DNA of 64,000 nt from Sisyra terminalis (taxonomy: Eukaryota; Arthropoda; Insecta; Neuroptera; Sisyridae): assembly GCA_958496175.1 (NCBI GenBank), contig OY292274.1, positions 2,914,001 to 2,978,000 of the forward strand, written 5' to 3'. The number at the start of each line of letters is the position of its first letter. Within the stretch, counting starts at the first letter, position 1. The translations under genes were made by a program, and so were the position numbers. Positions 10,253 through 20,964 of the stretch are shown here, piece after piece. Under the pieces are notes generated by a model. It did not search any database and was not told the origin of the DNA. It saw only the letters and a list, made by a program, of their open reading frames with translations.

Positions 10253-11475
10253 AAGGTTTGCAATACCGGACCAAAAGTCCAATACCGGTATTCGGTATGT
10301 TTTAAAATTTAATACCGGTTTTAATATCAGTAGTAGGAATTTTAGAAAAAGAAAGACAACACAGGTGTTTAGTTGCTTTATTTGCCAGTTATTTAGAGAG
10401 AATAAGCATATGAAAAAATAAATTCTAAATTTTAAATTACAACAGTATACAAAGAGTCACAAAAAAGTAAAAGAACATCGAATATCGTGAGTATTTAAAT
10501 CACAAAAAGTTTTTTTTTTGTTTTTGTTTATTTGCACCATCTGCCTCTTGGCAATTATTGCAATGTGTCACACTTTCAACATTCGTGCATTAGTTGTGTC
10601 CATTGACACAATAAACATTAAAAACTATAAAATTACAGTAGCTTAATAGTAATAGTATTCTAGTATTATAATAGTATTAATAGTATTCTTAAATAAAGTG
10701 ACAGTAACAAATAATAACAAATAGTAGTAAGGGTTATCTCAGTCAGGGTGCATATTACTTAAATCGGTCTGTCAGGTCGAGTATGGCCACTCTTTTGAGA
10801 CGCTTTACATCCCCACTGTTATCCAGTAGATTCAAGGCGAGGTGGTTTGGGTGATCATTGAGTCTAGCTTGATAGGCCCGCGCTCTCTGAGTAAAATCAC
10901 AAAAAGTGTAAATATTCTGTCTATGGAACTATTGCAGATCTTCGAAATGTGATCCAAATAAATGTAATGCATAAATTGTACTGTCATTAAGCCTAGAACG
11001 TAATTTTATGCAAAAACTACCAGCTGTCGAAAACGCTCTTTCAGTATCTACGCTAGTTGGTGGTACTGTTAGTAAGAAGTGATATATTTTTTCCAAGTAT
11101 TTACTTCTAAATCCCTCGTTTTCAAATAAATTGAATATTCGTCGGGTGGTTTTGGATATAATTGATTTCTGCATTGTATTTTGGTTTGTGAACATTTTTT
11201 TTACTATCGATAAATCTAATGTTTCATCAAAAAATAATTCCTCTTCACTGTCAATGCAAGTGTCATCATCACCTTTGATAATTCTACCGAATTCTTTTAA
11301 ACGTGAATGGATTTGTAGGTAAAAAATTTGAAGAAAATTTACTATAAACTTGTTTAAATTCGAATTAGTTAGCTCTTTTCCTGTAAAGAGTAGTGGAAAT
11401 AATTTGAAAAATTACTAATAAATACAAAACAACGGTATTCAATCTTATGAATATCGGTATTACAGAATTCTAAAT
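10253..11475 (-). mobile_element. hAT transposon relic, internally deleted
   Basis: One end reads GGTTTGCAATACCGG. The other, on the opposite strand, reads CTGTAATACCGATATTC, so both carry a TG(C/T)AATACCG core as degenerate inverted termini. Between them lies the C-terminal part of a hAT transposase on the minus strand. I could not fix an 8-bp target duplication, so the borders are good to about 10 bases. The N-terminal BED finger and most of the catalytic domain are missing. Confidence 0.7.
10929..11411 (-). pseudogene. hAT transposase C-terminal fragment (dimerisation domain)
   Basis: The frame is open for 160 codons. An N-terminal acidic stretch (DDDTCIDSEEE) precedes a classic hAT C-terminal dimerisation block, including LLTVPPTSVDTERAFSTAG followed by KLRSRLN and LHLF. 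In the family this block forms the hydrophobic dimer surface. The upstream RNase H-like catalytic core is absent, because a stop at 11412-11414 and then the element end follow directly. This is a truncated, non-functional copy. Confidence 0.88.
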
Positions 11476-14103
11476 ACTTATTAACGAAGAACTTTGTTTT
11501 GTTAAATAGATATTTTATTTAAATATAGAGTCATAAACATAGTACTTATAGCATTAAATCCGAGAAAACTCTATTTTATAAACTTTTTAGTGAGGTGAAA
11601 TCATTTAGGCATCACAAAGTGTAACGAATGAAGCACAACAACAAATAAGATGTTATCACGAAATTTTTTCAGAAAACGAACCATAAAAATCTTGCTTTTA
11701 CGATTCTTTATAATAAATTAAACTGCTCGAAGCACTAGCAGTTCCTTAAGTTATAACTTTAGTTTAACCACATTCGACCATTTACAATATTATGTATGTT
11801 TTTTATCTATTCTTTTCCATCCAAACGAAATTTTTGCACAATGAACAACAACATAATAAAAATAGGTGGAGACCCATCTGATTTTTTTCATGAATAGAAA
11901 ACATAATCACCGTTCAATTTCTTCTCTTTAGATTTTTAAATCCTAAATAATGCTCTTGGACTATCGGTTCCATTAAAGTGGACAAGCTAACCCGATTTTT
12001 TCTTTCGAAAGCCCGGTGTTTGCACAATTATTGTTTCCGTGTCCACCAAAGGCAAAAAGGGAGAGCAAACCTTGCATCATTCGTCGTCCAGCCAGCAGTG
12101 TTCAAAATAATAAATAATAAAACTACCCTTTATTGTTAAGGGATGAAATGCTAAAGGGGGTTTCTCTGCAATGACTGGACATACCGGAGACGTTGCGAAT
12201 GATGATATTTTCAGCGCGATAAATAATGGCTGCCGCCTCGTTACTATTTGAGTATCAAGCTAAACTCTCTCTTCATATAATTTATTTTATTTGAGAGGGT
12301 TGATACTAAAATCGAAGGGGGTTAGTCATGCATTGATTATTGTTCTTTTAACGGATTGGATTGGATTGTACCGATAATAGAACCGAGCCACACGCGAACT
12401 TTAAAAGCGATAATTTCAAATTTTCTACGCTTTTTTTTCTTCAAATTTTTAAAATTTGAAATTTTTCACCCCAAAAATAATATGAAATAAAACATTTTTC
12501 ATGCTGGCTTTGATTTATTTTCTCTTTTGAACGTACCATCTGTCTGCTTAAAGAAAATAAATAAAAAAATTAATTACAATTTCAATTTTTTTATTAACGT
12601 TTTCAAAAGAGAATAATTAGTCGTCGAAAAGCGCAATTTTTACATTTAATTACAACGAAGACCATTTTCTTGTAGGCTAATTACATTTCTTTTTGAGCAC
12701 AATATTATGTTTGTGTTTGAAGTCTTATAAATAAGACATTAACAGCTTTATTACTTTTAAACGTAATTTCATAATTTTCGTAGATTCTAATTGGAAATTG
12801 AAAGCTTTCGTTTAACGAAAGTTTAAAAAGAAAAACCTTAAGATAAATTAAAAGTCTCTTAATTATAGTTAAAAGAAAAAAGAAGATTCTTAAAGTTTGT
12901 ATATGTTAATATTTTCATAAAAGTTATGGTTTTGGCAGAAAAGTAATTACTAAATGATATGAGATGAAATCAACAAAGCGTTTAATTAAAATATAAAATA
13001 AAAAGTTAAATTAAAAAAAAAAGCTTAAGACGAAATCTTTGATTTTACTTTGAGATTAAGAAAAACAAAAATTAAATTTACGTTTAGATATATAGTATAA
13101 TTAAATGTCTTTTAGGTTTAATTATCAATCAAAAGAAAATATTAATTTTATTCATTAATGCTAATGACAATATAATGTAAGTAAATTTGTAACTAAGAGC
13201 AAAAATTTGTCAGTTCCATTAAAAGTTCAATACATATATACATCTCTATCCAGTATTGAGTACATATGTGAGCCAAATACAATCACCCATTCGGACATGC
13301 ATGGCGGAGATGGAATAAAGTCGCCATATTGGATTATTTCAAATCCATGGGGTTGAAATTCGCTGGTAGTGAAGATAAGCGTGTTGAGAGACACAGCAGT
13401 GAACATTGTCATGGCATTGATCAATTACTGATGCCACTATAATTTTTTTCACTTATAACAACTATTGAATTTACCAGGGAGAGAAATAAAATGCCGGGAT
13501 AATAAAACTCAACACAAAAAATTGCTTAAAAACTCCGAAGAATATGAAATAGCGAAGGATGATTCCTATGAAAAAACACACTCACAAAAAACAGACATGC
13601 TTTAAACTCGTGCCAAAAAGACGATGTTTAAATTATGTTTCTTATTAAATTGGGGTTGGAATATGTAAGCAAAGCATAAAACACCTAGCATCCCTTTTGT
13701 ACTCATCTGCTTTTAATTCGAAAAAGTAAAACCCTCAAAAAATTGCGTTTACACTGAGATTGATGACAATAGACCTCGTGCGCCTTTGTCCTATTCTGTA
13801 CGGTTCCTCTGGTTAAACACAAATATAGTATTAGTAAAGAAACATTCAAAATTCAGGGTTGAAAACTAATTTTTCAAGGCTACAAGTCTCATATGGCATT
13901 TAAATGTAAATTTTTAAGATTATCAGAAATGCATAATTTTCCCCTTTTTTTGGTAGAAACAAATAATTTATGATACCAATAATTTACTTTAGGAATATAA
14001 ATGTTTTCCTAAATGTCATTAAATTTATAATCGTTTTACTCAATAGAGACTAAATGATAAAAAAATGGACTTTTTTGAAGCAATTTACATAATATATAAC
14101 GAA
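11476..14103. other. Single-copy-looking block between two Helitrons
   Basis: I found no transposon ends here. Two subregions are richer in G+C than the background: about 11.94-12.46 kb, with no long frame, and 13.22-13.43 kb, open on the minus strand. The rest is A+T-rich. It may be intronic or regulatory host DNA. Confidence 0.45.
13225..13430 (-). other. G+C-richer island with overlapping frames; possible exon
   Basis: The minus-strand frame (13227-13424) is open for 65 codons, with mixed composition unlike neighbouring chance frames (for example SEFQPHGFEIIQYGDF). A plus-strand frame starting after a pyrimidine-rich AG at 13252 is also open for over 30 codons (…HGGDGIKSPYWIISNPWG) before a stop. 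I recognise neither product. A conserved non-coding element is equally likely. Confidence 0.25.
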
Positions 14104-15945
14104 CTAGTTGATGCCCGCGACTTCGTATGCGTAACGTAGGTGATAGTTATATTTTCTTTTTAGATTTGTTATTTGTAGTAGTAAATGGAAATTTTTATTT
14201 TTCTTACTTCTTTTACGAAAAACATAATCAAACTTAAAAACAGTATTTTGTTAACTTTAAGAAGACACATTTAATAAACTGTTGCTTAGAATATAATAGT
14301 AGTATGTAATGATCGGGTAATTTTCAAAAAATATTTATAAATATCTGAAAAGAGTATGGTCTTAAGCGTATACCTACGGTAGGTACACCTACCGTGAACC
14401 AAAGAAACCATTAATCAATCAGCATCTATACATAAATAAAAAATATCGTCAAATTCAATAAAGTCGGTCTTAGTTATGGCTTAAAACAGTCAAAAGTTTC
14501 CAAAACAATCCCGTTAACATATCAGAAGTTAAGGGTCTAGATTTTGAATATTAATAGGAATCCTTTCTCACTATTTCGATTCCTGAATGAACCTTTTTCC
14601 CAAAACTATTACCCTCCTGCAATGTACAGCACTACCGCGAAATTGAAATTTGTACAATTGCACAAAACCCAGTTCTTCCATAATCAAGTATAACCATTGT
14701 TTAACTAGACACTTATTATTAAAACATTTGAATTTCAACTATACAGTTAAACCATATTAAACCATACACGATTTGGCGTATGCCCTTTGCACTGGAAGAG
14801 CATTTTAAATTTCTTTTGTTACTAAGACTTACCGTATATTTAACATTCAAAACACTCACCCCCTCTTTTAAATCGTTATTCTTTCTATGTCGATAGGAAC
14901 CACTAACTAAATTTCACAAAATTGCCGGTAGGTATTTTCTTTTAGTTCACCGAATTTCTCGCTACTCGGTATTCGCTCACTAATGCATTTATTTGTGAAT
15001 ACGTATTTCGGATTTTCAGGTTTACAATATGTAGAAGCCAAAAAACTTAATGCTCACTTATAAACTTAACTTAACCATTTTCAGATATATCAATCAGGGT
15101 TTAAATTTTTAAGCATACCCTAAGTTTTTGATTCCAATAATAAACCAATTTTGTTTTATTTTAAGCGGTAAAACGTTTCGTTTATAACGGTACTTTGGTT
15201 ATGAAATTTGAAATTTCGATTGTTTACTAGATGTTAAGCCGTTCAAAATTTGGCACCATTTTTCACTCTTTTATGCGAGGAATTTTCAAAAACCCTTTCT
15301 TATTATATATCTGCATCGTATAAGAAAAAGTCTTTCCAAATTTAATCGACACAAATATGCATTAATATTGGAAAATACAATGTAAAACGAAAAAAATATG
15401 TCCTTCTTTATTTTGATTATCATGACTAAAAAGCAATTCGATATCGCACATTTTGACGTTGTACATACAAAATTGTGAGAAATTGATGGAAAGCGTGGAA
15501 ATAAGTCGAATATTTTATTTAATTTCAATAACAATAATTGCTTTTCAAATTGTTCTAAATGCCGAAGAAAAGTAACTATGGATAATTTTATATTTTAGTT
15601 TATAATGAAATATATGACAAAAAAATACTCCCTTAATGGTTTTCAGCAGAATATATAATTGCTTCAGGTCACAATCATTTGGTTCATAAAAATATTAGAT
15701 TTTAAAAAGTTTGATTGTTGAAAAACGAACAAAAATTAAAAAGTGCCTATTTAGTACAAGTATAACATAAACTGTCATACTAAGTAATTGAAATTACATT
15801 ATTTAAAATGTTGTTATTAAAATGAAATAAAAAAAAACAGACACTTATGTTTAACATTGATAAGTATTTTAATTACTTCCGAATCACAATAAATTAATGG
15901 ATAATAATATATATAAGTCTTTGAGATTCAATTAAAAAAAATATT

Positions 15946-15994
15946 TTATTACAACGCGTTTCGACAGGTTTTGACTGACATCATCAGGTAATAA
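15946..15994 (-). ncRNA. Hammerhead-ribozyme-like motif, left arm
   Basis: On the minus strand, TTATTAC, then CTGATGA, a stem-loop, GAAA, CGCGTT and GTAATAA follow in order. TTATTAC and GTAATAA pair as a 7-bp stem I, and ACGCGT can form a loop-less or dimeric stem III. Stem II (GTCAG with CTGTC) has one mismatch and one extra U after the CUGAUGA core. It is probably less active than the right-arm copy. Confidence 0.5.
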
Positions 15995-16138
15995 TAATAA
16001 TAATAATAATTATTATTTTGTCAATTTTAAACAAATTGCATATAGGTTACTTATTTGTTTTATATAGTTTGCCATTAAGGATGTTATTTGGATCTAGTTT
16101 GTGTGCTTTGTATATTTCATATTCTTCTAGGGTGTTCA

Positions 16139-16354
16139 AATTTTACAAAACACCTTTATGACGAAAATCATCAATGCTTAAATTTCGAAACAAATTTTAA
16201 GCCGCTACATATATGCAAGAAAGGATCACATATGAACACCCTAGAAGAATATGAAATATACAAAACACACAAACTAGATCCAAATAACATCCTTAACGAC
16301 AAATTATATAAAACAAACAACCTATATGAAATTTGTTTAAAATTTACAAAATAA
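16139..16354 (+). pseudogene. Penelope-like polyprotein, extreme C-terminal fragment
   Basis: The open frame from NFTKHLYDENHQ through PLHICKKGSHMNTLEEYEIY to LNDKLYK resembles the conserved tail after the GIY-YIG endonuclease of Penelope-like polyproteins. In that family, LHxCxKG and LExxEIYK blocks are followed by an ILNDK motif. Only about 71 codons survive, and neither the reverse transcriptase nor the GIY-YIG core is present. Open sequence upstream of 16139 in the same frame is only the inverted arm and should not be counted. Confidence 0.7.
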
Positions 16355-16369
16355 TTATTATTATTATTA

Positions 16370-16418
16370 TTATTACCTGATGATGACAGTCAAAAGCTGT
16401 CGAAACGCGTTGTAATAA
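16370..16418 (+). ncRNA. Hammerhead-ribozyme-like motif, right arm
   Basis: The order is stem I strand TTATTAC, core CTGATGA, one extra T, stem II GACAG/CTGTC, core GAAA, short palindromic stem III ACGCGT, then T and the second stem I strand GTAATAA. Penelope-like elements are known to carry type I hammerheads with very short stem III at their ends. An extra base between the core and stem II is tolerated in some natural hammerheads. Cleavage would fall after the T at 16411. Activity is inferred from the fold only. Confidence 0.55.
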
Positions 16419-17387
16419 AATAATTTTTTTAATTGAATCTCAAAAACTTATATATATTATTATCCATTAAGACACTTATGATTAATTTATTATTTATTTA
16501 TTAATTACACTCATTAAATTGAAAATTTCGATTGTTGATTAACTCTTAATTTTCTCATGCATACTTAGTCACCCCCTTTCACTCTTTTAGGTTAGGAATT
16601 TTGAAAAACAAATTCTTATTACATGCCTACTTCTTATAAGGAATACACGGGAATACAATGGGTATACAAATACTCGATTTTATATATGCACCGTTTTAAA
16701 AACGTATTTACTATAAGCTTTCTTATTATTATTATTATGATTTTTATTAGTACTACTTCTATTACTTTTTTTCATGAATATTTCTTTACTGAGCAACCTA
16801 AGTCTATTTGCAACAATTTTTTTAAAAAAAATCAAAGTTTTCTGTAAAATTTGACCCAAGTCTATTTCATTATCAGGATCAGAATGTCAGCTATGTAAAC
16901 CAAAACGCTATTAATATATCTATAAATTCTATGTTTATTTGTATATAAAAACGTTTATAATTCCAAGAGGCAATTTTCTGTACTTTAAATTGAATTTCCT
17001 GTGCTTTTTATTTGTTCAACTAAATAGATTAAAACAAATTATTTTCTAACTTTTAAATACCTTTCCAATGATATATAATTTGCCTGTCTAAAGTAACATT
17101 TTCTTTTCTTCCCTTAGTTTTTACGTAAGGAAAACCTTCCTTTATTATTTTTAAAGAATGATGAGTAGCCTATTGTAAATGGGTAATTGTGTTGTACCTT
17201 AATACCAAATATTTTTAAATTCGGTTGTTCCGTTCTTTAGTTAAATCTGAACACACAGACAGACAGACAAAAATTTTAAAAATTTTATGTGTGGAATAAG
17301 GGCCTCTTGAAACAAATATTTACCCTAAAATTGGGTTCAAAATCACACTGTACAGAAATACGTAAGAATTGTATATATTAGTATAGG

Positions 17388-18409
17388 TAAAAAAATAATT
17401 ATTATTTGAATTTTCCCAAAAAAATAAACTGCAAAGCAGTTTTTATTGTATAGCAAAGATATCAACCAGTCGATTTCATAGAGGCCGTTCATAAAGTGTG
17501 ACAACATGTGACCAGTGGGGTTAGGGGTTTAAGAGAACAGAGACGATTGTTATTTTTCATACAATTTTTTTCTTCGGGTTTTTATTATTTTACATTCATT
17601 TTTACGTGTATATTTCCGCGGTCATAATCGTTTATAACTTGTTTTATTATATAGTAAGTGCGGATAATAACCCTTTACCTGAGGGAAATTTCTAACAAAC
17701 TAAAAGTTGTGCTCAAATAAACAAACTGGAATGTTAATTAAACCCATTCATAAATATTCCTAAAAAATATAAGCAAATAGTTTTTTTTGGCGTTAACAAA
17801 AACAAAATTAAACATTTATAAAAACTTAGTCAGTAGGCTATAGTAGGATAATAAGGCCTAATACTTTAACACACATAAATAATCAAAAAAATCTTCTTTC
17901 ATTTGGTAACTGTGATCGAAAATAAAAGGTATTCATTTTTTTCTTATTTTAATAAAAATTGAACACTAATTGTTTTTTTTTTTCTCTTGGGATCAATTAT
18001 TCTGATCATGAAAGTAATCATCTTAAGAGTAAATATAGAAAACAAAAAAACTATTAATTTTTTTTTATGTTTCCTTAGACTTACAATTATGAAAATTATA
18101 TATGTTTTGCTCCTATATGTGGCCTATTTTTTATTGAAGTTTTGTGAAAAAAAAGTTGGTGAAACACTTCGAAAAAAAATAAAACCGAGGTACACTATTA
18201 GGCGTAGATCACATTTCATGTTTTTTCAAGTTGTTCCATCAACTATTTTTTCACGCAATTTTTATGTGTTGTAGTGCTCATGTAGGAGCATAAAATATAT
18301 TTTTTTCATGATTGTCATTTTCAGAGAACACATAAAAAAAATATTTCATTGGTTTTTTAGATTTTTTTTGTAATTTTTTTTTCTAAAAATTTCAAAAAAA
18401 TATATAATA
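17388..18409. other. Unassigned stretch between Helitrons H3 and H2
   Basis: A transposon-like terminus (GGCCGTTCATAAAGTGTGAC) occurs near 17483. A 232-bp segment (18139-18370) recurs at 24288-24518. The open frame covering part of it is low in complexity and looks fortuitous. Confidence 0.45.
18139..18370 (+). repeat. Dispersed direct repeat, copy 1
   Basis: It starts GTTTTGTGAAAAAAAAGTTG and stays nearly identical to 24288-24518 over its whole length. Both copies lie downstream of a GGCC(G/A)TTCAT(A/C) terminus, suggesting they belong to one unclassified element family. Confidence 0.8.
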
Positions 18410-19422
18410 CTAGCTGATCCCCGCAACTTCGTCTGCGTAACTTAGGTGTAGATTATATTTTCTTTTTAGCTTTGCTATTTGTTGTGGTATATGAACATTT
18501 TTATTTTTCTTATTTCGTTTACGAAAAACATAATCATACTTAAAAACACTATTTCGTCAACTTTAAAACAACACATTTAATAAACTGTTGCAAAGAATAT
18601 AATTGTTCTATGTAATAATCAATTAATTTTCAAAAAATATTTATAAATATCTAAAAAGAGTATGCCTATTGCGTATAGCTACGGTAGGTATACCTACCGT
18701 AGACCAAATAATCTGTAAATCAATCAGCATTTATACATAAATAAAAAATATCGCCAAGTTCAATAAAGTTGGTCTAAATTATAAGTAAAATGGGGTGACC
18801 ATGCGACATTTTTCAAATAACTAACATTTTTAAACTTGTGATATCTTTCGAATGGAATGTTCAAATTGAATAACTCAAAAAGTTATATAATGGTATTGAA
18901 GCAAACTTAAATATGAAGTAATTTATTTTGATAAGGATTAATCCCAAAGTATAAATAAAAGAGCTTTTATAACGGTGGCATTTATGTAAATTTTTTAAAA
19001 TGAAAAAACACTTATTGGGACATGACTATAATAGTTAGACATATGCTGTCGCTTTATTTTTTGTAGATAAGGATATGTTCTGCAAAATCGTACTACATTA
19101 TTTCGTTCTATAACCAATAGTTTTCGCAGCGCACGCGATAGAAGAATGTTTTTTGGTAATTTTTTCAGACCTTGGGTTACATTATTGGAGTTTTAGTATG
19201 GATTCCTATTCTTTTTGATAATTTAATATAGCCTATGTTCACCGGAAATAGTGTAGCTTCCCAACAGTGAAAGAATTTTTCAAATCGGTCAAGTAGTTTT
19301 GGAGCCTATTTATAATATATAATATAATATATATAATATAATTATATATAATATAATATATATAATATAACTATATATAATATAATTATATATAATATAA
19401 TATATAATATATAATAGATAGA
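18410..19422 (-). mobile_element. Short Helitron H2
   Basis: 3' end CTAG at 18410-18413 after A. 5' end TCTATCTATTATATATTA at 19422 next to T, giving a 1,013-bp non-autonomous copy. It keeps the 20-bp palindrome near its 3' end and the conserved block containing GTTCACCGGAAATAGTG near its 5' end. The usual 5' AAAGAGGAAAGATTTG segment is replaced by a TATAATATAA-type microsatellite. Confidence 0.78.
19314..19416. repeat. TATAATATAA microsatellite
   Basis: About 100 bases consist only of TATAATATAA/TATATAATTA variants, in the 5' terminal part of Helitron H2. It probably grew from the TATTATTATAA of the terminus. Confidence 0.9.
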
Positions 19423-19659
19423 TTAGACTATCCCGACTTGCGCGAAATAATTTTTTTTTCACTTATTCCGGTTTATCTCCGGAATGGTTAACCGATTTTA
19501 ATCGGAATCTTACTATCAGGTAGCTAAAAATAAATAACAATAAATTACTAAATTTATGTGAAACTATATGAAGTCCTTATACCAAAAAAAAAACTAACAT
19601 CTATGGGCTGTACATTTTAATTTTGAACCTAATTTTAGGGAAAATATAATCGGTAAATA
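19423..19659. other. Spacer next to Helitron H2
   Basis: No gene seen. The part from about 19.6 kb (TTTTGAACCTAATTTTAGG) resembles the 5' region of the 2.6-kb Helitron family in plus orientation. Confidence 0.4.
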
Positions 19660-20610
19660 TTTCCAGTTTAAATTTTAATATTCGGTGTATTTCTCATAAG
19701 AAGTAGGCATGTATTAAGACTTTTTTTGAAAATTCCTATCTTAAAAGAGTTAATTGGGGTGACTAAGTTTCTATGAGAAAATGTAGAGTAAATCAACAAT
19801 CGAAATTTAGAATTTCCTAAGTGTAATTAATAAATAAATAATTAATAATAAATTTCTGTTTTTGTTATATCATTTTGATAACAGAATTTTAAATAACGCC
19901 ATTTCACTTAATTATTATGAAAGTTTATGTAGTAGGTACTTATACCAAATACCATAGAGGCGGTTTTTAATTTTTATTTCTTTTTAACAAACAAACTTTT
20001 TATAATCTATTTTTTATGAACCAATAATTGCAACCTGGAGCAATTATATATTCTGCAGAAAAGCATTATGGAAGCAATTTTTTGTCATATTTCATTATCA
20101 TCAATAAATATATATATATATTCTATGCTAACTCTTCCTCGGTATTTAGAACAATTTGAAATCCAATTGTTGTTATATGACAAAAATTGCTTCCATAATG
20201 CTTTTTAGCAGAATATATAATTGCTCCAGTTCACAACCATTGGTTCATAAAAATTAGATTTTAAAAAATTGATTGTTGAAAAACAAACAATAATTGAAAA
20301 CCGCCTCTATGGTATTTGGTATAAGTACCTACTACCTAAACTTTCATACTAATTAAGTGAAATGACGTTATTTAAAATGCCTTAGTTAAAATTATATAAC
20401 AAAAACAGAAACTTATTAATAATTTATTATTTATTTATTAAATACACTTAGTAAATTCAAAATTTCGATTGTTGATTAACTCTACATTTTCTCAAAGAAA
20501 CTTAATCACCCCAATTCACTCTTTTAGGGTAGAAATTATCAAAAAAAAATCTTTTCACATGCCTACTTCTTATAAGGAATACACTGAATATTAAAATTTC
20601 ATCTGGCAGA
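19660..20610. repeat. Palindromic Helitron interior (inverted repeat)
   Basis: Sequence from about 19.67 kb (TAAGAAGTAGGCATG) reads inward and reappears in inverse orientation up to about 20.58 kb. The turning point lies between about 20.09 and 20.18 kb. Both arms are the same interior segment as in the copies at 15, 31 and 50 kb. The RNA of either strand could fold into a long hairpin. Confidence 0.8.
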
Positions 20611-20799
20611 GGAGATATATAATTACACGATTTTATGTATGCACGGTTTTAAAAGCGTATTTACTTTAAGGTTTATTAATATAATTATGTTTTTTACTAC
20701 TTCTGTTATTTTTTTTGCTAATATTTCCTCATTGAGCAACCCTAAGGATTTATTTTCAACAATTTTGTAAAAAAAAAATAAAAAAAAAAAGGTTACTTC

Positions 20800-20868
20800 A
20801 GGAACCGAACCTACGTCTCTTTTATTGCGAGCATTAGAAAATCAGATACGTAAGCGAATGTGCTATGA
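20800..20868 (-). other. Decayed tRNA-like segment in Helitron interior
   Basis: On the minus strand a box A-like region (TAGCACATTCGCTTACG) is followed about 40 bases later by a damaged box B (GGTTCGGTTCC). Similar segments in better condition occur at 31.7 and 49.6 kb. Confidence 0.4.
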
Positions 20869-20964
20869 AAATATAATTCTAGAAAGTGTTTATTATGTAT
20901 AAAAACATTTATATTTCAAAAAGGCACGTTTTTGTATTTTAACATTTTTCATTTTTCAAACAAC

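Larger units (their letters stand above)
15850..16469. mobile_element. Inverted pair of Penelope-like element 3' ends
   Basis: The insertion is flanked by an exact 11-bp duplication, AGACACTTATG, at 15839-15849 and 16470-16480. Its arms, 15894-16138 and 16233-16469, are inverse copies of each other around a 94-base unpaired centre. Each arm contains the end of a Penelope polyprotein frame, a (TTA)n run and a hammerhead-like motif. Partial inverted copies joined to the main copy are a known habit of Penelope-like elements. The piece lies within Helitron H3. Confidence 0.75.
14104..17387 (-). mobile_element. Non-autonomous Helitron H3 (interrupted by a Penelope pair)
   Basis: Its 3' end (CTAG at 14104-14107, preceded by A) faces the 3' end of H1 across 4.2 kb. 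Its 5' end near 17387 reads CCTATACTAATATATAC, with the first base changed from the usual T. Without the 620-bp insertion and its duplicated 11 bases it is about 2.65 kb, close to the 2,574-bp copy at 49172-51745, which it matches along its length in inverse orientation. The interior near 16.85 kb has a decayed tRNA-like segment. No coding capacity is left. Confidence 0.78.

Noticed and set aside
11131..11322. 63-codon plus-strand frame
   Set aside because: It is the antisense shadow of the hAT transposase fragment, whose minus-strand frame has a recognisable domain.
16088..16138. N-terminal extension of the Penelope-derived frame (MDLVCVLCIFHILLG…)
   Set aside because: These bases are the inverse copy of the right arm, so the apparent leader peptide is a by-product of the palindrome.
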